Part shown: in pieces, positions 55,784 through 64,000 of the stretch
Numbering within the stretch: position 1 is the first letter of the stretch
Layout of the letters: the number at the start of each line of letters is the position of its first letter
Assembly (NCBI GenBank): GCA_038049695.1
Contig: CP142451.1
Span: 31,976,001 to 32,040,000 of the forward strand
Length of the DNA: 64,000 nucleotides
Source of the DNA: Cinnamomum chago
Lineage: Eukaryota > Streptophyta > Magnoliopsida > Laurales > Lauraceae
Direction: 5' to 3'
Made by a program: the position numbers and the translations under genes
Notes under the pieces: model-generated
The model's database searches: none
Seen by the model: only the letters and a program-made list of their open reading frames with translations
Told to the model about the DNA's origin: nothing

Positions 55784-56247
55784 AGGGGTGATTCCACCCA
55801 TTCTTGAGGCAGTACTAGAAGTATTGATAATGCTTCCACAACGAGTGGGGATCATGACTCGAGCCGCGTGTTTGGTGCCCAGGAACACACTGATAACATT
55901 GGTGCTAAGGACCCTCTCAAAGTCCGACTTCTCAGTCTCAACTATGCTTGGCTTGGGGAGTTCAATGATGTCCGCATTGTTGAACATGATGTCTAGCTTT
56001 CCGTACTTGGAAACTGTTGCATCTACGGCGTTTTGGACATTGGCTTCCTTTGTTACGTCGCAATGGATGAAAGTGGCACCCTGGGGGCCAAGTTCTTTGC
56101 AAACAGCTAGGCCAATTTCTTCATTATGGTCAGCAATGACAACTTTGGCACCATGCTGGCTAAAGAGTTTAGCTGTGCGTGAGCCAATGCCACCTGCGCC
56201 TCCAGTAATTAGTGCTACTTTGCCTTCTAGTCTGTAGTTATTAGCGT

Positions 56248-57669
56248 CTGAAGGTGTTATATGTCACAAAGGATATTTGTTTAGGGAGAAGGTGAGAACA
56301 AAACTATGTTAGCTAGGAGAGTGAAACAATGAAGGCACCCCCAATTGTACAATTCAATCAAATTGGTTGTAACCATTAGAAAATAAATTAAATGGTATGG
56401 ATTGGGATGATCATATATCATGTTTATGGTGGATGAATAAACCCTAGAAGTAAATCCGCCGATGGAGTGCATTTAACTATGAATTCCTATGTAATTTGTG
56501 CAAATAAACAAGCCCGCATATGTCACTTGGATGGTTATCCATGCTCTACCCTAAATCTTATTTGACAGCAAGGGGTTGCTTGGCAACACCGCATGTTACC
56601 CAGTTGTTTAGGGATTCATCCCTAGCTATGCCACTCTTCCCACATATGTGAGCTAAGCTACTCTCTTCATGTGTGTGTGCTATCCTTCTCACTTTGTTAA
56701 ATGGTGTGGGATAGTGAGTCACGACTCAAAAGTAAAGAGTCAGGACATAGATCAGTTGAATTCTAAACCAGTCACCATCCAATCATGTCACAATGGAACA
56801 AACAAGGGGGTGTTTTCACGTTTTGGGTTGTCTTTATGACTTCCACTTCACTAGTTGCGTGACGAGAAGATGACAAGTGAAAAATTCTGTGAGAAAATAA
56901 GGGTAAAGAATTATTTTGTGAAAAGTCATCACCACTCTTTATTAATAACGTTTTACTGCATGTAAATTATTTAGAGAAAAGTGTTTCTGCTCGCCCAAAA
57001 GAATCTCAATAAGAAAGAGATTTAACAAGAAATCCCCTAAAAGAAAACAACCCAAACAGAACAAAAAAGAGAAGCTGTAGACCCATTAAATTAAAAAAAA
57101 AAAAAAAACAGGGGAAGGGAGAGAGAAACCATGAAGGACTAAATCGACTTAGGACCTGTTTGTGCAGTTGATGGAAAGCCTAATCCAACTTTGGAGGTGG
57201 CAAACGGAGATCCTCGGAAGCGAAAAATATATATTTTCTGCAACAAAAACTCGAGCTTTCCACTTCCTTCCTGCAACAGTGTAGTTGCAGAAACTGAGTC
57301 CTAGGAGAAGCGGCAGCAAGTCCTTCCTTGCAGCCAAGAACAGATCCTTCTCTAGCCAGCTCAACATGTTGTGGTTGTGGGCATTATTTCATATTACAGT
57401 CAATTGAAATCAGCGATATCAGTGATATAATGGGACGTAGTTTGTTTCAATTCATATTGGACTGACAAGAGATATAAAGGATTTTTTTTTTCTAATTTGG
57501 TTAAATGATATGGAAAGGATTGTACCAAAATTCTTAAACATATGATTGACTGTATAACTGATATATATGAAAAGGAACTACTGAAAGACATCAAAGATTA
57601 CATTCAACCTAATTAGAGAAGATTTAAACAAGGGTCAGGGAATTTGGAGTAGATATTAGCAGAGCTTAC
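56248..57669 (-). other. Intron of the SDR gene
   Basis: 1.4 kb between donor GTAAGC (57669) and acceptor CTTCAG (56248). It contains a poly-A run on the plus strand at 57093-57108 and a minus-strand frame at 57149-57367 that I judge not to be coding, since the reading frame is complete without it. Confidence 0.75.
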
Positions 57670-57703
57670 CTTCTGGTAACAAGAGAGAGAGAGAGAGAGC
57701 AGA

Positions 57704-59968
57704 TGTTAGGCTCCGTCCCGAGTTAATCACGATTAACTCTAAGTAATTGAGATTAAGCCTAACTAAGCATGATTGGTTGAACTAATGACTAAATGAAATT
57801 GGAATTAGCCTAAAGTGAGGAACTTAGGCTTAATGAAATAGTAACCAATGTTAGGAAATGAATTGAATAGAAATTGAGCTCAAATGAGCAAATTGGGGAC
57901 TTATTCGGAAATACGAATATGTACGTAGTTTGTCGGATACGGAAACTCTTGATACCCGCATGCGTATCTCGATGAGTACGATGATTTTCATAAAAGGCTT
58001 GAAGTTGTTCGACGAGAGATTAACGAAGTAGACCTTCATTTGACTTGAATTGTGATTAAAAGAGATTCAAGGGGGCTAAATGCAAAAGGAGCTCTTATAT
58101 AACATAAGAGACCTTCATTCATCTCATTCCTCTTGTTTTCAAACCCTAGGCAACATTTCAACATCCGTTTCTTCTTCTTTCTTTCATTTCTTCTTCCTTT
58201 GAGTGTGATTTGAGGTGAGTGAAGAGAAAATGAGACTATATACTTCATCTTCTTCATCATCTTATTGCAAATCAAGCTTCAATTTGAGGAATTCCCACTC
58301 AAGCCAAGCTAACCAAGAGGTTTTGTGCATCAAAGCTTCACCTAAGGGAAGTTTATACATGTGTTTATGTTTGTTAAAGTATTTTTATTGATTTTGATGG
58401 AAAAGAAATGATGGATTAGAAGTTAATAGTTCAATGATTCAATTAAGGGTTTAAAACCCTAATCCTGAATTAGGTTATGTAATTATGGTTTAGTGTGGAT
58501 GATTGAGCTTCATATGCTCTTTTATATTTTCTTAATTATTAGGTTCATCAGGTGTGCAAGAGAGAAGGAAAAAGAATGGATGAAAAACCATTCAACACAT
58601 TGCAGTACATAACTCTGTGTTCTGTTTCTGCAGTGTGGCCGGTCGACCGGCCACCTGGTCCCGGTCGACCGGGCACACAAGGTCAGGTTCGCAAGAACCT
58701 GACCAAATTACTGTACACTCTTTTATTGCTTACAACTGCAGGTCGACCGGGCCTGAGCCAGGTCGACTTGGCCCACTGGAAAATGTTGGAAAAACCCCGA
58801 TTTCGTCCGAATTTCCGGAATTGAAAGTCTACGCATATAGACTAATGTTAATTGTGTTTAGACCATCCTAAGTGTTACGAGGGTTATCCTAATGCACAAG
58901 TACCTAAGTAATATCATCTATAGTAATACGTGCATTAATAACCACCGTTTCACTCAATGGTTGGTTAGAAGATTACTTGAGAATTAAAATGAGATTAAAA
59001 TGAATTGTTAACGAGTCTGACACTGCATAGTGGTTTCCTCAACTCATTATAGAATTGAATTGAATGAATTAATAAATGAACAGTTACGAAAAGTAACAAT
59101 GAATTGAATAATTCTACTGCAGTAGATGGAATTGGGGTGTTCCGGAGCCCGTGGTGACACCAGTGATCTCTGATCAAGATACTGGGAGATCCCACCTTAT
59201 TGGACCGAAAGGTCATTGACTGAAAAGTCATATATTGATAAGCCATTAATAAATATTGAACATAATGAATGAATGAATATGAAATGCTTCCTTTTGGGAA
59301 GAACTGAATGGAGTTGGAACCAATACTAGTGTAGTTGCCAATGTTATTGTCATTATTACTTGTGTTTATAATTGCACAAGGATTGTATATTGGAATTGTT
59401 TAGAACTGTTAAATCAGTGAATTGTCAAGAATTATCAAACGTGCTATCATCATATGTATATATCTCGTTGAACCATCGTGTTCATGGTATTACTGATGAT
59501 GTTACAGGCTCGGTTGCCCGTGCCGGTCCCTCCGAGACCGTCCCGCCAGCGGAGGAGGCCCATTCGATACCTCCAGGAGGTCTAATTGAATGGACATGAT
59601 CGGAGAGCGAATACATTGGAAAACTTTTTAGAAATGATTTTGTATATTCATTTTGGGATTGTAGGTATTGTAAGTAATGCCCCCTGCATTGTATTTTAAA
59701 TATGCAGTGGTTGATAGTAGGAGAAATGAAACGATGTAAAGTGAACTTTACATTTCAAAGCAAAGAATATGATTCATTTTGTTACATAATTGCCAATGTA
59801 TATATTATTGTATATTTCCGCACAACTGTACATTGACAGGTACTTATGCAAGATCCCTTGTGGACTTCGTTTTAACGTCGGTTAATTCGGGGTTTACGGG
59901 AGTAAGTATGAGCATCGCGACCCGGGGGTTAACCCTAATGACTCTGATCTCGGGTCCAGGTCATGACA
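57704..59968 (+). mobile_element. Solo LTR, 2265 bp, in SDR exon 1
   Basis: Begins TGTTAGGCTCCG and ends GGTCATGACA (TG...CA), flanked by a perfect 5-bp duplication GCAGA (57699-57703 and 59969-59973). Removing it restores a 46-bp SDR first exon with a clean ATG and donor. At 58637-58770 it carries several GTCGACC palindromes. No gag or pol coding sequence is present. Confidence 0.9.
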
Positions 59969-59985
59969 GCAGAGCTGCTTCCCAT

Positions 59986-60650
59986 GATTTTAGACTTGAG
60001 GTCTGTTGCTCTCCAATCTCCATGCTCAGTAAAGTTTCTGGCCTTTTATTGGGCATCATTATTACCAGCCTTTAGAGGCTGAATTGTCATCCACAAACTC
60101 TCCCATGAGGCACCCTATGATTGGATCAAACAGGCGATCCGTTTCCACAAACAAATAATTCATGTGTGGGGCCCACTTTTGCAGGGTCAATATGAATATG
60201 GTTCAGTGTCACGTCGATTTAATGCAATTTATCTACTTCCTATACTGCTATGAATAATGCACGAGAGAAACAGATGCAATAGTAGAGATTCTGATCTACC
60301 ACACATCACCGAATGCGGTTGATCTTGGTATCATATTGATATTGGTTGAGACATAGCCTGTTTGTTCGGAAGAATTGTAAGGATTTATGCATGGAAGAAT
60401 CTAGAGAATTTCAAATACTGTCGCTCAAAGAAGATATTTAAATGCCTAGCCCCCTGTAGCCTTTGGAATGCTGTAATTCTTGTAATTCAGAGAATTTACA
60501 AGGCTATAAGTACCTTTTTCATGTGGTTTGAAATTCTGAATTCTTGTAATAAATAAAACATTATGAATGCCCAGATGACAAGACATCACATCATATCATA
60601 AATCCCCAACAAACTGTCAGAAATGACTTTAACCAAACGGATCCATATAT
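59986..60650. other. SDR upstream region, no gene seen
   Basis: Upstream of the SDR start on the minus strand; no certain TATA box was picked out. Short frames only. Confidence 0.45.
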
Positions 60651-60915
60651 GGCTTGTTTCTTTATTAGAATTTCTGACAAGGATTTTAAATATTGGAGCT
60701 TTTGGGACATGATTGAATTTCATGTTTCTTGTCTAACATCTAGAAATTCCAGCCACATGAAAGGTCCCAAATGACCTTTAGAAATTCAGGAATCCCACCC
60801 TTTTTGTATTTTGGTGGAATTTCTTGGATGCTCAAGTCCAAAGGAGCATCCAGGAACTCCACTATGTCTGGAATTCCCCACACAGAAATTCCTTGAATTT
60901 TAGAAAAGAAACTGG
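60650..60915. repeat. Dispersed MITE-like repeat
   Basis: Related to 30200-30520. Its ends GGCTTGTTTCTTT and AAAGAAACTGGC are imperfect inverted repeats. No clear TSD. Confidence 0.5.
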
Positions 60916-61000
60916 CACATAGGGTTGTAAATAAGTCCTCAATTCTCCGATTACCTGGTGGTTCTGATTCTGAAAAGCCCGATTTTCATTCTGATAATTA

Positions 61001-61331
61001 GGGCTTGTTTGGTATCTCTGCTCCTTTTTTTTATATAGATTCATCTAAAATAGAGCCATTAAAAAAAGAGCCATAAAAAAAAGAGGCTAGAATAAAAAAA
61101 ACGTGTTTGGTAACGCACGAATCTATTTTAAATACATCGCCTCTATATTTTAAGACCCAAAAGCTTTATTTCTCATCTACCTACTTTTGGGGCATTTGGA
61201 TTTTAGAGGATTTGCCTTCTAAAGCGGATAGAGTCTAGAATTTTGTGACAAGCGCTCTAATTGTTCAAACCTCTGTCCGATTTAGACATTTAGAGAAATA
61301 GATGCATGAGATAGAGATGCCAAACATGGGC
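61001..61331. mobile_element. PIF/Harbinger (Tourist-like) MITE, 331 bp
   Basis: Flanked by TTA on both sides (60998-61000 and 61332-61334), the target site of PIF/Harbinger elements. The terminal inverted repeat is GGGCTTGTTTGGTATCTC versus GCCCATGTTTGGCATCTC. It has no coding capacity. Confidence 0.85.
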
Positions 61332-61334
61332 TTA

Positions 61335-62652
61335 ATCGGGTCCGGATTCGGAACTTGTTCTTGGACCTGATAATCAATCGGCCGAATCGGTCTACACTCG
61401 TTCCGACCCGAGGACCCAGCATCCAACCACTTTGCAAGTAAATTATAGGACAATAGAGTCTTATCACTAAAACCCAAGGACATTTTTGCCACTAGACCAA
61501 GTCTAGGACTTCTTGCCCAAAACCCATCTCCGTTTTGCCCATTCTTCATTTTCAACATTTTTTCTCTGAGGCAATTCTGACAAGATCCCTCCATGCTTAG
61601 CGACTTCCAGTCGAATCGAACCCCATCTTCCATCTTCTATCTTTCATCATTAGTTGAAATAATATTGCTTAAGATTTGGAAAAAGAGAGCAAAGAAAAAT
61701 GATTGTCTATTGCATGATTATTGCCTTCTGTCAATTTATTCATTTTGCTCCTTTTATTGTGATTTGCAGATGAATCCTTTTATTCTGTCTTACCTTAAAT
61801 CTCTCACCATTTACAATTCACATTATCTCTGTCGTCCCTGGCATCCCAATAACAGCAATCAAGATCTGTATCAAGAATCCTTGTTATTATTCTCCAGTTC
61901 CTCCTTGTGTACCAGACAGAAAATTCCGCATAAATAAGAGAAGATCCCACAAAGGCTAAGTGTGGGAGAGTTATCACCATGGGAGGTAAACCATAGAAGA
62001 AGCTTCAATTTCCTTTTTCGACTGATGCCTGATACTGTAAGATCATTAATTTCGTTTATTTTCACGCTTCTCCACATCAGTCACTCTAACACCTAATTAC
62101 ATAAATGAAACATGTTGACTTGTATGAAAACTTGAAGAGGTAGTTATTGGGTTTATGTCTTGTATTTCGAGTTAATCGAATTGATCCATTGGGTTAGCCA
62201 ATGACCAGGTTCATGGACTAAAAATTAAAAATAACATGAAAAAAAACCTTGTACAAAAATTAGTGAGAAAGGAGTTCTAACTTCTAATACATATTAAGTT
62301 TTGAACTAAACCTAAGGAAAATTGTACTGGTCAAGGCTGAAACCTGCATGCATTAGGCAATACAACTTGTTATAAAATCATGGTGGCCAAACCTTATAAA
62401 GAAATGTTATTCTTCACGCAATATTTTAGGATCTTTTCAAAGCACTCAGATTAAACTAGGGCAATTAAATTAATCACTTAAGACCGTCTTCCTCATGCCC
62501 TGATTTTATTAGAACAACTTCTACTATCATTATTCCAAACAAACAAGGCATTTAATAGATAAGGAATCAAAACCAACAATATCAACTCATTCTGAGAAGG
62601 AAACACAGATGGATGACATAAAGTGAAAATAACCATAATCAAGATCAAAACA
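61335..62652. other. Intergenic DNA between the SDR copies, no gene seen
   Basis: Only short frames. From about 62583 (CAACTCATTCTGAGAAGGAAACAC) it matches 54028-54084, the 3' flank of the first SDR, so the tandem duplication includes at least 70 bases beyond the stop codon. Confidence 0.55.
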
Positions 62653-62900
62653 TTAGGAAGTTAGAGCTTCTATTAGAGTTGGATTAGTGAGTGTGTAACC
62701 TCCATCAACCATAAGGTTGTGCCCATTCACATACCTAGACTCATCACTCCCCAGGTAAAGAGTAGCCAGAGCAATGTCCTCAGCCTCAAGTAAGACACCC
62801 TTTAATATGGAACAATTACTTGCTCTTTTTGCCATCTCCCTCATCTTAAATACCAAGCTACTGATCATAGGGGTCGGAACCATATAAGGTGAAACGCAGT
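62653..62900 (-). pseudogene. Second SDR copy, C-terminal fragment
   Basis: The last 80 or so codons of an SDR, ending TAA at 62653-62655, closely match the end of the first copy: [52 protein letters not shown]. Upstream the gene is interrupted at 62901, within the asparagine-cysteine-valine codons, by an LTR-like element that runs off the window. Catalytic motifs therefore cannot be checked. It shares the first copy's 3' flank, so the two arose by tandem duplication. Confidence 0.85.
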
Positions 62901-64000
62901 TGTCACATCCCGGTCCCGAATCACCCTGGCCTAGGGTAATCGCCGAGGTGTGTCACACGAAATCCCGCGTGCTATACCTGTCTCAAGCCAAATACAACAC
63001 ATGAAGGAGATAAAACAACTTTTCCATACACGTGAGTAAGAACTCACTAGAACCCATAATTAGCAAATCATCAGGGCGGAAGCTATATTTCATTCACGTG
63101 AGGTATCAATTTCCCATTCAGTCTATTTAACATTTCAAGTTTATACAAAAGAATTATACAATTATATACATTGTTTACAAAAGAGGGTAAAAAAAGAACC
63201 ATAAACAACACTACCAAAAATATAACAAAAGAATAATAACACTAAGTGTGACCTACACAAAAAGGGGTTGGCCACACTCACTACTAGAAGTACTCAAAAG
63301 ATCACCACGCACTCCGAGGAAGAAGAATCTATGCGGCCCTTGGCTCTGGCCACTCCTCTAATCCTGGAGGTACCTCCTGGGTAACCTCTCTCTCCTTGGC
63401 CTCTTCAAGGCCGGGGGCTGCACTTGCGACTGCGACACCAAGAATAGCATCATGAAAACGACGATTCGACAAGTGTAGGCTTTAATAATAAATCACATGA
63501 TGTATCAAATCGGATTTATAGACAATTAATTAAAAGATGTCAATATCAGGTAATAACTAGGCAATTGTGCCAAAATCGAATAATTCATGCCTTACGAATC
63601 AATGAAGAATAAAACACACTAGTTGGCTACTACATTAAGCTCATCCTCTCAAATAGAGAGCGAATTTAGTTGGGATGTCACCAACGGCTAGCTTGCTATC
63701 CGGTTCTGGAGTTCCAGTGCTTCAGATGATCTACTGCAATGATCTCGAATAACTAAACCAAGTTTAACCCCGCCGAGTATCACGATGTCGAAGCTCAGTA
63801 GTGCCAGACCAATTGAATCGAATAAATACACACATGAGTAAGATTATTCTTACTTAAATCGAATCGAATAATTAATATCCAGAATATTTCACACATAAAC
63901 TTACTCATCTCGAATTTCATTTGAATATTGTATAACCGTACGAGTACAACGAATAGAAACGAAACAATGTATGCATGTAAATCATTATTTAAAATTTGAA
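62901..64000 (+). mobile_element. LTR-like insertion in the second SDR, runs off the window
   Basis: Starts TGTCACATCCCGGTCCC at the point where SDR homology ends. Its start resembles that of 7648 (TGTCACGTCCCC), a beginning common among plant LTRs. The sequence contains no coding region in the 1.1 kb visible. Its far end and TSD lie outside the window, so the type stays provisional. Confidence 0.6.

Larger units (their letters stand above)
54085..59985 (-). pseudogene. Short-chain dehydrogenase/reductase (secoisolariciresinol-dehydrogenase-like), split by two LTR insertions
   Basis: Exon 1 has its ATG at 59983-59985 and continues after an LTR insertion to 57670, with donor AG|GTAAGC. Exon 2 starts at 56247 after CTTCAG, breaks at 55784 and resumes at 54431 or below, to TGA at 54085-54087. 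Counting each TSD once, the frame is 852 bases (283 residues) with no other lesion, and the exon junction gives GAC in perfect phase. Motifs include the cofactor site TGGAGGIG, CDVT, NNAD where the family has NNAG, the catalytic serine region (NTSSTAS) and YTSSK (Tyr and Lys of YxxxK). It ends with the family's [20 protein letters not shown]. It belongs to the SDR110C-type enzymes (secoisolariciresinol dehydrogenase, momilactone A synthase, tropinone-reductase-like) that oxidise secondary alcohols with NAD; the substrate is unknown. With LTRs in both exons it is surely inactive now. Confidence 0.9.

Noticed and set aside
54425..55791. Reading the SDR exon 2 insertion as a Mutator-like element with the 9-bp duplication AGGGGTGAT
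   Set aside because: A 9-bp repeat can be read, but the ends then lack terminal inverted repeats. With a 5-bp TSD AGGGG the element starts TG and ends CA and matches another LTR, which fits better.
55758..56237. Plus-strand 159-codon frame over SDR exon 2
   Set aside because: It is the antisense shadow of the SDR coding strand, which carries the recognisable dehydrogenase motifs.
57149..57367. Minus-strand 72-codon frame in the SDR intron as a possible first exon
   Set aside because: A 46-bp exon at 57670-59985 with ATG, donor and matching phase explains the gene completely, so this frame is not needed.
1..64000. CRISPR arrays, operons, rRNA or tRNA genes
   Set aside because: No regularly spaced direct repeats, no bacterial gene organisation, and no tRNA cloverleaf or rRNA sequence was seen; the window is plant nuclear DNA.

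Overview
This looks like nuclear DNA from a flowering plant. There are intron-containing plant genes with GT/AG splice sites, plant-type LINE, Ty1/copia, Ty3/gypsy, Mutator-like and hAT elements, many MITEs and long AT-rich intergenic stretches. Nothing fixes the family; a non-grass angiosperm is an inference only. The window is gene-poor and dominated by nested mobile DNA. Many elements can be delimited exactly from their target site duplications (TSDs).

Region 1 (about 1-31 kb) holds a duplicated locus for a glycoside hydrolase family 17 (beta-1,3-glucanase-like) gene. One copy (4.9-5.2 kb) is a broken fragment. A second (25.9-26.8 kb) keeps a long open exon but lacks both expected catalytic glutamates. 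A third copy of the flanking DNA (12.98-13.39 plus 18.71-19.07 kb) has lost its gene. The copies differ by insertions that can be read as empty versus filled sites: a full-length LINE (13.4-18.7 kb), a truncated LINE (19.1-25.3 kb) itself split by a complete Ty1/copia element (19.56-25.07 kb), a small hAT element, and two SINE-like insertions. Between the copies lie a solo LTR (1.7-4.0 kb) and a Mutator-like element (6.71-11.03 kb). The latter carries an unrecognised acidic ORF and palindromic subterminal repeats, and is itself split by a 2.9-kb LTR-like insertion.

Region 2 (about 31-42.8 kb) is gene-free. It contains MITEs, a 235-bp repeat pair, a hAT element with a decayed transposase (36.44-39.85 kb) inserted in a gypsy reverse transcriptase remnant, a hAT MITE (40.89-41.46 kb), and a 0.45-kb repeat duplicated 7 kb apart.

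Region 3 (about 42.8-47.6 kb) is a conserved plant gene of unknown function with four visible exons. Its last exon carries a 37-bp tandem duplication that shifts the frame. Its first intron holds a rearranged 946-bp LTR-like element.

Region 4 (about 48-64 kb) has a decayed Ac-type hAT transposase, the first two exons of a polyvinylalcohol-dehydrogenase-like gene that is frameshifted and then broken off, and a tandem pair of short-chain dehydrogenase/reductase (SDR) genes on the minus strand. The first SDR can be followed through exon 1, an intron and exon 2 with perfect phase, but each exon is split by its own LTR insertion with a 5-bp TSD. The second SDR is cut by a further LTR-like element that runs off the window. 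The history is one of tandem gene duplication followed by repeated insertion and loss; no gene here is clearly intact.
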